Below, in pieces: positions 54,427-64,000 of a stretch of DNA of 64,000 nucleotides (the stretch's first letter is position 1; the number at the start of each line of letters is the position of its first letter). The stretch lies in NCBI RefSeq assembly GCF_000340215.1, contig NW_006921532.1, positions 463,844 to 527,843 on the forward strand, in the 5' to 3' direction. Under the pieces are notes generated by a model, which saw only the letters and a list, made by a program, of their open reading frames with translations, was not told the origin of the DNA and did no database searches. This DNA is from Pseudocercospora fijiensis CIRAD86 (Eukaryota; Ascomycota; Dothideomycetes; Mycosphaerellales; Mycosphaerellaceae). The position numbers and the translations under genes are program-made.

Positions 54427-56940
54427 ATGGTGCCGCCACCCACCAACACCTACTACTGCATACCACCGCCACCATTGCCGGAATTTTACGACAGTAGCAC
54501 TCGACGACCGCCTCCATTGCTTGAGTCTGAGACCACCATAACTTCAAGACCGGCGGCAATGGCTGCGAATGGTGCCGACCGTGGGTGGCGCTACGTCGAC
54601 ATCAAGAAGACTACGAGGACGCCAGCATCCTCGCCTTCAGCTGCTCGAGACCGCGACGTGCCTCCACTCGCCGTATACCACATCTGTCGAATCTGCCTTC
54701 GACCCAGAAGTGAGCGGTATCATCGCGACCATCCCATCCCGGCCGATGGTGTGCCACCGCCTCCGGGTATTTGCAGAAGATGCCGGGTCGCACCAGCAGA
54801 AGATCTCCAAGATGTCGAAGAGGTCACTAAGAAGCGCGAGAGCAACGTGATTCGAGTGGGTGTAGGATGCTTGGTGCCTGATGAGGACGCCTTCACGAAA
54901 TCCGAAATGCGCGACACACGCGCTCGTCGTGCCATGAGCGAGGCTACCTACGCCGAACTCGAGCCAGTTCGAGATCGTAATACAACGATCTATGAAACCG
55001 CCTGCCCTATAAAATGCGACCCAAGCCCACCGAGAGAACGAGAGGAGACCATTTATCGTCACATTCATGAAGTCATCCCACCGCGTCCCCTCCGATCGCC
55101 TGTCCGACAAGCACCAGCATATACCGCACAGGATTTTTCTGGTGCTGCCGAAGCTTCTCTTGCGCAGCAACAGGTTATCGTGGATGCAGATACTTACGAA
55201 GCCACAGCTGGCTCATCGCCCTGGACGAGATCAATCCGAATACCGCCACCGCCGCCTTCAAATGCACGTCAGGAGTTGCTGCGTTCGGAGCTCGTAGACT
55301 GCCAGCAAGAGCGTCAGGCGTCGACACGGCGCAGCGTTTCTAGTCGGCGGCTTCCAACAGGGTTTACGGAAGCTGATCAGACTAAGACGTCTGCAGCCAC
55401 TCAATCGTCAACTTCAACATCAAGTTCCTCATCATCAAGTTCTTCGTCATCAAGTTCTTCATCATCTAATTCTCAGCCACGAGAGCGATCGGAGGCAGAG
55501 ATTCGTAGACTCGCTAGAGACGAAGTCGAGCGGTATCGTCGCTTGGAGCGAAAGTTGGAGAAACATCCAAGTCCATATGCGCATGGCAGAATGGTCGAAG
55601 TCAAGAGAGTTCCAGTCGAACGTCGAATCGAGCTTGAGAAGGACATCCCTGTGCAGATGCCTTGGTCCCGGCCAGAACTAGGACGAAAAGACTCCCGACT
55701 GGAACCTGAGCGGGAGATTGAAGAAGTGGTCATCGAACGCAGCCGCAAACAGGATAAGCCAACTATGCGTGAAGTACCCTTGCCGGATTCGAGCACCTCA
55801 TCTGGTTCATCAAGCACTTCATCTGAGAAAACGCGCTGGCCAACAGCGGCATACGAACCGTCAGCGAGACCACGCCAAGGTCAAGTTAAGTCAGGTTCCG
55901 AACGAGTCAAGATGGTTGTCGAGCAGAAAAACCAGGTCTCCGCGGAGATCAGAACAAAAGGAAGCTTGCCATATCCTGAGGATGAGCGCTCTCTTGCCGC
56001 TACCATGCCTTCGCCTACCTCGCATGTCTCACGCTCAGGACGCACATCGAAGGCGGCGACTAGTCGCAAGGATGATGGCGAATACGAGTACGTGGTGCGC
56101 AAGGTGCAATCATATAGTCGATCACCAACACGCGGACGCTACGATCAGCGTGAGACGACCGAACGATACGTACATCGCACTAGGCCGGGAGAAGAAGGCG
56201 TATTACCAGAAGCGACTGCTAGCAACCAGCGAGGTCGCCGTCCAAGTGATGCCTCTAGTCGAGTGCACTTCTCTAAGAAGGTTGAGATCTCGCCAACGCC
56301 ACCGAACAGTAATGCAAGCTCTCGAGAGTTCCGCGACTTCGCTCGGCGGAGAAAAGGGAGTCGAGAACGTAAGGAGGATCTGATAGCAGAGTATGAGCGT
56401 AGGGGCCGCTTGCGTAACCGAGATACCTATCTCGTCGAAGATGACCGGGACCGCACGCCTCGCCCGGGTCGGAGCCAGCGGGAGCGAGAAGATGATGCTC
56501 CTGAGTCCTCAACGACATCCTCATCGACGTCCGAATCGAAGTCTGATGAGAGTGCCGATGTTGACGATCAACGTGAGATGCGGAGGCGCGCACCCATCAG
56601 GGGAAGTTCACGAAGAAGGCTACCTGACGATCTGACGCGACGATCACGCATTGACGATGATCTTCTTGTCTGGGATGGGAGCACGAATAGTGAAGACAGC
56701 GAGGAATATGTGCAAGAGGCAGACTATCGACAATGGCGAGCGAAGTAGGACAATCCGTCATCAAGAAGGAGGTCACAAAGTGCGGTGCCATACAGATACA
56801 TCCGTTATCCGGCTGACTCGCGGCGGAAGTATGAAACGCGAAGTAAGCAGAAGAAGAAGCAAAAGAATGGATTCTTGGTCGATACCGGGGAGCTGATGAT
56901 GAAGGGGGCGGGGGAACTGATGAACATCCACTGGGCTTGA
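54427..56940 (+). CDS. Arg/Ser-rich protein with a Cys-Cys motif; probable 51-nt intron near the 3' end
   Basis: Exons 54427-56744 and 56796-56940 give 820 aa if the 51-nt intron 56745-56795 (GTAGGA...ATACAG) is removed. If it is not, an in-frame TAG at 56746-56748 ends the protein after 773 aa. The downstream 63 codons remain open with the same basic codon character (KYETRSKQKKKQKNGFL...) to a TGA. Near the N-terminus, residues 84-120 hold C87, C90 and C116, C119 around a conserved-looking HRDHPIPADG stretch, a likely zinc-binding motif. The middle has a poly-Ser run (~325-345) and the rest is rich in Arg, Glu and Ser, mostly disordered. Function unknown; a related filamentous-fungal family is likely. 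Confidence 0.65.
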
Positions 56941-57852
56941 GATAGCTTGGACTATTCTGATTGTGGATGTTTGGTCAATGAGCCTTCTAACCTGAGAATA
57001 TTTACGACAGCCTGCTGAAATGAAACCTCAGTATATTTATGAACCCTCTCAAAATTCTCGACCGCCATTGGGGTGGTCTCGTGGTAGCAGTCTACGCAAG
57101 TATCCTTTGCACCTCCGTAAACGCTGCAGCTGACAATCCAATCCGTCCAGAATCTATCGCTTCTTCCTGACTCCTAAACCTCACTATCATTTTTTTTCTT
57201 TTCACAATAACCATCATCTTTGAAAAAAAAACCAATCAACTTTTGTTTTCTTTATCAGTCAAGAGATGCATTCCTCTACGCCAAACCCTCTATGCTTCAT
57301 ATAGATTAAAAGCCTTTGTGTCTCCATTTAGTAAAAGATCTTGAATATACGTGCTCTAGAGGAACGATGACTTCGCCGCTACCGTTATTAAGAAGCGTTC
57401 TTCCTATTCTCAGCCACGTCTCTTACATACCGCCTGGATCGAAAGTTATGAGAGCTAAGGGCTTCGGGAAGGGGCTTTTTGCTCCCTAAAGCGTTTTTAG
57501 AACACACAGCCTAGAAGGTCGAGATATTAGAGCTAGATCTCGTCAACGAGAAGTCTGAGAGAGAAGTGCTTGCTATTTTAGTTAATGTTGTTATCTAAAC
57601 GGATCAAGATTTACTATCTAGCTAGGTGTTAGAGGTTGGTCGTGACTGGAACACGGTCAAGGGATACAACCATTTTAGGCGCCTTCATCATTGATTTCGA
57701 AGGCCCGGTATCCTTCAACAGCGCCTCGCCGACCTAGATTTTTTCGCAGCGCAAGAAAGTACTGGCTAGAGCAAGCGTTCGTGGCACTGCATTCCATATT
57801 CGCTCTGATACTGCTATACCTGATTTTGGCAAGCCTACTAGGCATTGTCATC
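56941..57852. other. Intergenic, with a decayed fragment near 57400-57640
   Basis: T/A-rich tracts at 57190-57245 suit a 3' region. From about 57400 to 57640 a frame with TAG interruptions (KVMRAKGFGKGLFAP start, then a Glu/Leu-rich stretch) recalls the opening strand of a SET domain, but too little remains to assign it. Confidence 0.3.
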
Positions 57853-59154
57853 TCATCTCGACTCTGGTATTTTCATCTCGTACTCCGGAAGTGGAAATTT
57901 GGAATCACTCGCAATGTTCGCAAACTTCCACACTCCGCTCCAGGCAATGAACCAGAACACGGTCCTAAGAGTGCTGATGCCCCAACTTGACTGTGGATTG
58001 AGCAGGGCTGGTGCTTTGCCGCCAAGTGGGATTTTTTGAGTCTTCTTTATAAAGTCCTTGAGCAAAGCGTGGTGTTTTTCAAATGCAGTATTCGGATCGT
58101 CGGGGTTGGCAGCAAGCTCGCCAGCGATGATGTAGGCTCCAAGAATGGCACATAATGTCCCAGCGCCGGTCACTCCACTTGGGGCGTACGCTGCATCGCC
58201 GACTAGGGCACATCGTCCGTTATGCCACTTGTCAAGCTTGATCTGAGCGGTTTGAACGAAGTAGAAGTCCTGGGTCTTTTGCATCTCTTCGATAATGCGA
58301 GGTGCAAGTGGCCCTGGGAAGTCTGCAAATGCTTCGGCTAATGCTTTCTTTTGCTCATCTTTCGTGCCATCAGCTACAGCTTTCAGCTTTTCATCCGGGA
58401 CTGTCTGGATCGCATAGCCAGACACCTTTTTGGTCTTCTCGTCGACAGGCCTCACGATTATCGATCTGCCCTTGGTCGCATGCTGCCACCTTGAATTCGG
58501 AAAGTCTTCTGAAGTACCAGTAATCGAGAAGAAGGCACCACATTGGTCGACGGGCCTGAAAGCCTTAGCGCTCGTCTCTGGGTCGAATATCATATCGCGA
58601 AGCCGCGATTTCACGCCATCTGCGCCGATCACCGCAGCAAACGACTCCGTCTTCCCATCATCGGACAGCACCACAGTGACATCCTTCTCAGTCTGACGAA
58701 GCTCAGACACCGTGCATCCATACCGATATCTCACATTCGGTATGCTACCAGCGGCTTCTGCTAAGATCTTGGAAAGCTTCCCGCGCGTGATCTCGATCTC
58801 TTGTGTCAGACTCAAGCTCTTCCATCCTTCTTCTGCCTTCGCTGCTTGGCTCGCTACTGGTAAGACGGCAACATTCGTGGAATCTTCGTTTAAAATAGCG
58901 AAGCCCGCCTCTCCGGTCGTATTTGCCCTGATCTCTTGCTCAACTCCCATGCGTTTGACAATGTCTAAGGCCGGTCCGGTGATGTCAATGCCCTGGCCGT
59001 ATGCGAAGCGAGATGTGGATCGTTCTGCTACTGTTACGTCGAAGCCTGCCTTGCCTAACCAAAAAGCTGCTACTGAGCCGGCCGGGCCACCGCCTATGAT
59101 GAGAATGCGGCGCGAAGTTGGTGCCATGGACGCGGTCTGTATGATTATCTCCAA
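57853..59154 (-). CDS. FAD-dependent monooxygenase (class A, PHBH fold)
   Basis: 433 aa from the first Met; the Met at residue 10 (59127) is the more likely start because it directly precedes the FAD-binding strand. GGGPAGS (21-27) is the dinucleotide motif, followed by the conserved acidic residue after the second strand (VAERS). RGKLSKIL is the conserved Arg region. DGVKSRLRD is the DG motif and CALVGDAAYAPSGVTGAGT (~320-340) is the GD motif. These are the marks of flavoprotein hydroxylases acting on aromatic or polyketide substrates with NAD(P)H and oxygen. The substrate is unknown; no biosynthetic cluster surrounds it. A hydrophobic stretch near the C-terminus (FWFIAWSGVWKF) could be membrane-associated. 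Confidence 0.85.
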   Translation of the reverse strand: MEIIIQTASMAPTSRRILIIGGGPAGSVAAFWLGKAGFDVTVAERSTSRFAYGQGIDITGPALDIVKRMGVEQEIRANTTGEAGFAILNEDSTNVAVLPVASQAAKAEEGWKSLSLTQEIEITRGKLSKILAEAAGSIPNVRYRYGCTVSELRQTEKDVTVVLSDDGKTESFAAVIGADGVKSRLRDMIFDPETSAKAFRPVDQCGAFFSITGTSEDFPNSRWQHATKGRSIIVRPVDEKTKKVSGYAIQTVPDEKLKAVADGTKDEQKKALAEAFADFPGPLAPRIIEEMQKTQDFYFVQTAQIKLDKWHNGRCALVGDAAYAPSGVTGAGTLCAILGAYIIAGELAANPDDPNTAFEKHHALLKDFIKKTQKIPLGGKAPALLNPQSSWGISTLRTVFWFIAWSGVWKFANIASDSKFPLPEYEMKIPESR

Positions 59155-60058
59155 ATGAATAGTGCTTGTATTACCGGGTTATGGGTATTGGCAATGCCGT
59201 CTCGCGGCCATCTGCCATTTTTATGTATGCCATTGTCTGAACTCGAAAGCCCGTACGGCGAACTCTCACCGATCCAATATGTCATATACGGCGAACAATT
59301 GCGGCCCCTTCGCCGGATTTAAGCTCCTCGATCGTCATTGTTGACGATCGATCCTACCAGAAGCCTGGTGACTGGTGAAGCGTCGATGGGCTGGCTGGGT
59401 GCTCTGCCTGACGTTCTTTAGAAAGTACGGGAGCACTTTGGCACATTGTGTGCAACTATTATTTTTTGTTGGAAAAAGCGACTAGAACCTTCGCTATTAT
59501 AATATAGATAAGCATTGTACTATATCTATACTCCACTATATCTGAGATACCAAAACTAAGAATTATTTAACTATAGAAAGTACTAGTATTATTTACTATA
59601 AAATACTAGTAGATACAATTTAGAAGCTATACGCGATTTATAAGTAGTATATAACTCTAGTGAGATTATTTTGTAATAGCTATATTTAAAAGTCAGCTAT
59701 AAATCTAGTAAAGATCCGAAGTCGAGAGTCCTAGGATAGATAATAGCCTAGTATATCCTTATTACTTAAAAATCTAGTAACAATATACAGCTACATAGAA
59801 AGTAAAATAGCAATTCTATCTATAACTCTTATGATATACTAGTGTTTGATAGTATAGCGCCGTTAGGAAGGGCGTGAGAAACCCCCGCTCCTAGCGTCCA
59901 GGCCCTTTTGCATGCCACTAGCTTGTGTACGTCTTGGCAGTTTTTCAAATAGCAACCGCCAACATCAAGTCTATTGAGAGATGAACAGTCCAATGGCAGC
60001 CGCCAGCAAGTAACATCTTTTTCCCACATAAGAAGCTCGTCCGACCAGATGATGGCAG
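59155..60058. other. Intergenic with a RIP-like AT-rich relic
   Basis: The first ~300 bp are of normal composition. From about 59460 to 59860 the sequence becomes strongly TA-rich and CA-poor like the large repeat blocks, with no readable frame. It is a short decayed repeat, possibly a solo element. NPR3 starts 200 bp to its right. Confidence 0.5.
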
Positions 60059-62089
60059 ATGGCGCACGCGAAGCACGCGCCGAGTGGCTCTGGTCTCGTC
60101 GCTGTGCTTCTGATCACACGTTCGCGCCCTGGTCCCAAATTGGTCTTCCATTGCCCGGAGCGACCACACTTGCCGCCAAAGCGCAGGCGAAGAGATGATC
60201 CTGACTCCGACGACAGTTCAGAGTCTGAAGACGATGAAGATGAGAAGGCGTCTGAAGTGACCGCCAAAGGCAATAATCCTATCGCAGCACCGATGAAAGG
60301 CAATCGATATGTGCTGCCTGACGAAGCAAATCCAGATCTGAAGGACGACAATATAATTGATGGTGCGTCAAAAGTCTTGGGCCACTCTGTAGAAAGCCTG
60401 GAGAAAGTCCTTTCGCCAGGAAGATGGAGCGATCGGAAGAAATTTGAAATTAATCTCGATGGTCTCAATTTCCTTGGTCACCCTATATATGCAGCCGAAG
60501 ATGGACTTTGGGGTCCAAGCCGTTCGGGTCATTCGGCGCTAAAGGCGCCTGAGAAGTCTGGGAGTAAGGACAATCAGGATGCATTGGACCTGGACATTGA
60601 CGGTCTTAACCTCACTTCACCAAAACCTCCCAGCACGAATCACGGCCGAGATCGTGACTTTACACATTTTCCCGACAGCCTTGACGCGCAAAATGATCTT
60701 CCATTTGGCACTTCAGTGGAGACAACGTCGAGCGCGGATTCAGGGAGCCAGATCGAGCAAATCAACATGTTCCAGGTCGTGTTCGTGACGCGTGGAGCTG
60801 GACCACCAGCGCAGAAGGAGGCTAAGAGTATCTACAGCGATGTTGCCAAGAGATTGAACGAAGCCCTCGAATACTGTCAGCGGCAAGCAGACTATGTTGC
60901 AAGAGAGAGCAGAATGCTGCTTACCATGCGCTCTAAGCAGAAGGATGATCATTATATCGACGGAGCCAACCTTTGGCAGCGAATGGTGGAAGGAAGTGAG
61001 CTTGCTTGGGCACTCAAGGAAGTGTTTGAAAAGATCTCGACCGGGAACGTGGCTGGAATCCGACTTAACGGCATGAATATGAGTCTCCATCTCGAAAGCT
61101 TGGCCAAGGATCCTTGCTTCAAGAAGGCCGAGCTCGGGCCGCTGTCTGCATTGTTGCTACTTGAACCCAAGGAGATACTCCTACGAGAGCTTGCTCATCC
61201 AGACGCCAGTCTTCTGGCCACGTTCATCCGTGAATGTACTCCTGCAAAGAACCTCACCAAAAAAGCTTTACATCTCAACATTTCACTGCAGGAAGTACTT
61301 CACATGAGTTCGCATCTGGTCAAATGGCGCAAAGCTCAAGTCTTATCACAGCCACTCAATGCTCGAAATACGTACGTGGTCTCGCCAGATGCTCCTCTCC
61401 ATGACTTGGAGCAGCACATCTCTGCCTACCACAAGCTGTTCCCGACGCTACCGAACCTACCCAACATGCTCAAAGTGTTGAGTGGTCGACCTATCAAGTA
61501 TGGACTGCTTATACCAAGTAGGGACCACAGAACTGCATACATGGACATCTTGTCATACCTTGTTCGGCATGGTTTTGTTGTGCAATTGAGAACATATGGC
61601 TGGTTGAAGATCTCCAAAGGGGTACTGGACAGAGCTAAACCAAGAGAACTACCACTAACGAGAACACCTGTTGCTGCGCGCGGTCTGCTATCGCCACGAT
61701 CCCGCGCCGTGGACGAAGACGCTGTCAGTGTGACCTCCGATCGTACAGCTGTAGCTTCACCATCGACGATATCGAGCAGAGATGGAAAGAGGCTCAGCTC
61801 AGGCACACAGGTGCCCGTGTCCGATGAGTCAAAACCGAAAGATGATTTTGTCATTGTCTTAAAGCCCACAGAGCCTAGTGATGCGGAAGCGAAACTTTTG
61901 ATTGCCTTGCGGGCGACCTTTGGGGATGGCGAAATGAAGGACTATTTCGATGCTCTTCTAAAGTATTTCGATGGCGAACATGCATTTGAGGAGATTGCAG
62001 CACGAGAAGGACTGAAAAGGGCGCGGGTTGAGGAATGGCTTGCGGAGTTGGACGCCAACGACCATCTCATGACTGTACGGTATATTTGA
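60059..62089 (+). CDS. npr3: Nitrogen permease regulator 3 (GATOR1/SEACIT subunit)
   Basis: 676 aa, one exon. The N-terminal longin-like strand GLVAVLLITRSRPGPKLVFHCPE is characteristic. An acidic insertion (DPDSDDSSESEDDEDE) and a long linker follow, then NPR3 hallmark segments: LGHSVESLEKVLSPGRWSDR, KKFEINLDGLNFLGHPI, INMFQVVFVT, the helical region with VAKRLNEALEYCQR, and a C-terminal winged-helix-like part ending DANDHLMTVRYI. NPR3 with NPR2 and DEPDC5/Iml1 inhibits TORC1 on amino-acid starvation at the vacuole membrane. The start codon gives the complete longin domain. Confidence 0.92.
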   Translation: MAHAKHAPSGSGLVAVLLITRSRPGPKLVFHCPERPHLPPKRRRRDDPDSDDSSESEDDEDEKASEVTAKGNNPIAAPMKGNRYVLPDEANPDLKDDNIIDGASKVLGHSVESLEKVLSPGRWSDRKKFEINLDGLNFLGHPIYAAEDGLWGPSRSGHSALKAPEKSGSKDNQDALDLDIDGLNLTSPKPPSTNHGRDRDFTHFPDSLDAQNDLPFGTSVETTSSADSGSQIEQINMFQVVFVTRGAGPPAQKEAKSIYSDVAKRLNEALEYCQRQADYVARESRMLLTMRSKQKDDHYIDGANLWQRMVEGSELAWALKEVFEKISTGNVAGIRLNGMNMSLHLESLAKDPCFKKAELGPLSALLLLEPKEILLRELAHPDASLLATFIRECTPAKNLTKKALHLNISLQEVLHMSSHLVKWRKAQVLSQPLNARNTYVVSPDAPLHDLEQHISAYHKLFPTLPNLPNMLKVLSGRPIKYGLLIPSRDHRTAYMDILSYLVRHGFVVQLRTYGWLKISKGVLDRAKPRELPLTRTPVAARGLLSPRSRAVDEDAVSVTSDRTAVASPSTISSRDGKRLSSGTQVPVSDESKPKDDFVIVLKPTEPSDAEAKLLIALRATFGDGEMKDYFDALLKYFDGEHAFEEIAAREGLKRARVEEWLAELDANDHLMTVRYI

Positions 62090-63309
62090 GAGGATGATGG
62101 AGCCACAATTGTGGCTATCACGGTCTGTGGTCTGCAGAGATTGCTCTCGAAGGCCATCCAGAAATTTTGGGGCCTGGTCCCGCCGCAGGCTTTGGAATTC
62201 ACATCGAAGCCGTACTTGCCATCGTGAAGCGGCACCTTGTCCACTACCCAGCTAAGCATGTGGGACATTTCAGCGACGGTTTCGAGCGAGACGAAGAGAC
62301 CATCAAAGAAAAGATAAGATTCGACTGGCACCTGTTGATTTCGTCCTGCAGAGACTATGCAAACTAGTCAACTCTGATGAACGTTATCCTGAAGATGTGC
62401 CTGCCTGTTGGTTCGGAGGGGCGCCATCATGCGATACGCACGATAACGTGTAGTTTTGATAGCGTCGAACGACAGAACAGTGAAGCCGCCGATCGATTGA
62501 AGTTAGAGCAAGAAAATCGTCTCCTGAAAGAGCAAGTAAAGGATCTCGAAGCCAGGGTTTGTGATTTGAAGTCGGGTGGGCGAGGAACTGAAGTGGCTCT
62601 CGAAAGCGGCCATTTCTGCCGCGACCCGTACGACCCATTATAGACGGTCGGTGAAAGGGAAATGAGCTTCGAGATGGTTGTACTATTAGGTCGGCTGCCA
62701 TTGTTGGTGGAGATAATCGAAGTTGAAGGCTATGCATCCTAAATATGTATCTCTTCGCAACTCAACAACGGCCTTGCTGACCTCGCCGTTTTGGAACTAC
62801 AGCTCTTATCGGGCCTTATTATCGAGCCTTTTCAACGAACGTCCATGCAGCGAACAGCGGGTGAAATCAGCGAGCAGCCACTAGCAACAGAGGATTTAAG
62901 CAGTTGTCCATATCTTTGTACTCAGTCATCTCTTAGACTGGTCTTCAGCTCCGTACAGCATACAAAACTGGGCCCTCCAAGTTGCAGACCAGAGATGTGT
63001 CCCGGCAGGAGACAGTATAGCTTGAGGGAACTGTCAGGCTAGCAAGACTCGGGCAGGGCGAGAAAGGTATCATTAACAAGCCCAAGCGGTGACTACCAGC
63101 GTAGTTGTATTGACTGATCATCTCCGCCCGACGCCGAGAAGTGAGTATTGCAAAGCGGAGCGAGCAAGTTGCATATGAGTTGAAGTCGCGTCGGCGCGCA
63201 CGGGCCGCACTTGCCCCACGCCAAGAGTTCGCGGCTGGCTTGAAATTTGGACGGTGTCGTGGAAAACACCTCCACTGCTGCTTCGACATCAGCATCGACA
63301 TCGAGCATA
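62090..63309. other. Intergenic between NPR3 and eIF3d
   Basis: No supported gene. An 88-codon frame at 62377-62643 has a short coiled-coil (EQENRLLKEQVKDLEARV), but lacks a recognisable family. The last ~180 bp before 63310 form the eIF3d promoter/leader. Confidence 0.4.
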
Positions 63310-64000
63310 ATGGCGTACGACGACCTACTCAAGCTCATTGAGTCGCTTCCAACGGACCAATGGGGTCCACCAACCACGACCGAAACGACCCTCAATGGCG
63401 TTCCTTACGCCCCCTTCTCCAAAGGCGACAAGCTAGGCCGTATGGCGGACTGGACAGCGGAGGGCAAGGACCGTGAGGGACGTGGCGGAAGGCAACAGTT
63501 CAATAACCGATACCGCGACCAGATTTACGGTGCCGGTCCAGGCGGTCTGCAGACTGCATTCGCGATAGAAGGAACGAACGAGGAGAACACATTCAGCCTT
63601 GTCGACCGCACACAGCCAACGCGCTCAAGAGGCTTCGGCGGACGTGGCAGCGCTGTGTTTGGCCGGGGTCGCGGTGGACAGCGTGGAGCAGCCAACCAGC
63701 GCGGAGGCAGAGGCACTTTCACCCGAGTGCAGGGAAGAGGCGGACAGCAGTATAACGACCGCGGTGGCCGAGGTGGACGCAGAGGCGGTAGATTCGGCTG
63801 GAAAGACTATGACAAGCCACAGCGCAACCGTGAAGCATCTGTCCAACCAAAGGATACCTGGCGCGTGTTGGAGGAGATCGACTTCAGTCGTCTCTCCAAG
63901 CTCAATCTCGATACTGGCGAAGGCGAGGACCTCGACGACTATGGTTTCCTCTACCACTACGACCGCTCATACGACAAACAGCCAGGTGCGCCGACTTCTG
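63310..64000 (+). CDS. eif3d: Eukaryotic translation initiation factor 3 subunit D (5' part, runs off the window)
   Basis: The first ~230 residues are present. [14 protein letters not shown] then WGPP and [16 protein letters not shown] open the protein as in other eIF3d proteins. A Gly/Arg-rich RGG-like region (residues ~95-175: [25 protein letters not shown]) is the RNA-binding segment, and [20 protein letters not shown] and [14 protein letters not shown] lead to the cap-binding domain. eIF3d contacts the 40S subunit and the cap of selected mRNAs. No intron occurs in the visible part; the gene continues beyond 64000. Confidence 0.95.
   Translation, partial: MAYDDLLKLIESLPTDQWGPPTTTETTLNGVPYAPFSKGDKLGRMADWTAEGKDREGRGGRQQFNNRYRDQIYGAGPGGLQTAFAIEGTNEENTFSLVDRTQPTRSRGFGGRGSAVFGRGRGGQRGAANQRGGRGTFTRVQGRGGQQYNDRGGRGGRRGGRFGWKDYDKPQRNREASVQPKDTWRVLEEIDFSRLSKLNLDTGEGEDLDDYGFLYHYDRSYDKQPGAPTS

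Noticed and set aside
62377..62643. 88-codon frame with a short coiled coil after NPR3
   Set aside because: No recognised family and no intron-exon context; may be chance, so only mentioned in the intergenic entry.

Overview
This window is filamentous ascomycete (Pezizomycotina) nuclear DNA, most likely Dothideomycetes. The genes have short introns with GT(A/R)AGT-type donors, CTRAY-type branch points and CAG/TAG acceptors, and include a BYS1-type secreted protein, a PX/DUF3818 protein, DapB, NPR3 and eIF3d. The species cannot be fixed from sequence alone.

The window alternates sharply between two compartments. Gene-bearing DNA lies at about 10.95-32.27 kb, 53.15-59.45 kb and 59.85-64.0 kb. 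Mutated repeat DNA lies at about 1-10.93 kb and 32.28-53.10 kb, with a small relic at 59.46-59.86 kb. The repeat blocks look RIP-damaged: CA and TG are scarce and TA is in excess while CpG survives. The in-frame stops of the ancient ORFs I read are TAG or TAA (from Gln or Trp codons) and I met no TGA. Long reading frames with clear homology can still be followed if these stops are ignored.

Left repeat block: an unknown ~530-codon ORF, a complete Ty3/gypsy chromodomain retrotransposon (2252-9365, LTRs of about 200 bp, 5-bp target duplication AATAG), a short unknown ORF, and a DD34E Tc1/mariner transposase whose catalytic Glu is now Lys.

First gene block: a truncated methyltransferase, a PX/DUF3818 lipid-binding protein, an F-box protein, dipeptidyl aminopeptidase B, ribulose-phosphate 3-epimerase, a methyltransferase-like protein, LSm2, a small BYS1-like secreted protein, a second F-box protein and ribosomal protein uS19 (RPS15).

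Main repeat block: a dead RecQ-type helicase gene (+) convergent with a dead >1000-codon DUF6589-like gene (-). A 9.9-kb hAT element (42771-52692) is inserted into the 5' part of the latter, with 20-bp terminal inverted repeats and a perfect 8-bp target duplication GTACTTTG. Besides its transposase it carries two separate histone H3-like genes, one with a tandemly repeated KAPRKTT tail and one strongly diverged, a lysine/arginine-rich unknown gene and a small unknown ORF. At least five of its introns contain two to four copies of a GTAGCCGG(C) repeat with a palindromic GCCGGC core, and more clusters of the same repeat lie elsewhere within the element but almost nowhere else in the window. This histone-carrying, intron-repeat-bearing hAT is the most unusual object here.

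Right gene blocks: an Arg/Ser-rich Cys-motif protein with a probable 51-nt intron hiding a stop codon, a FAD monooxygenase, the GATOR1 subunit NPR3 and the 5' part of eIF3d. Apart from being ordinary euchromatic neighbours, the genes show no pathway clustering.
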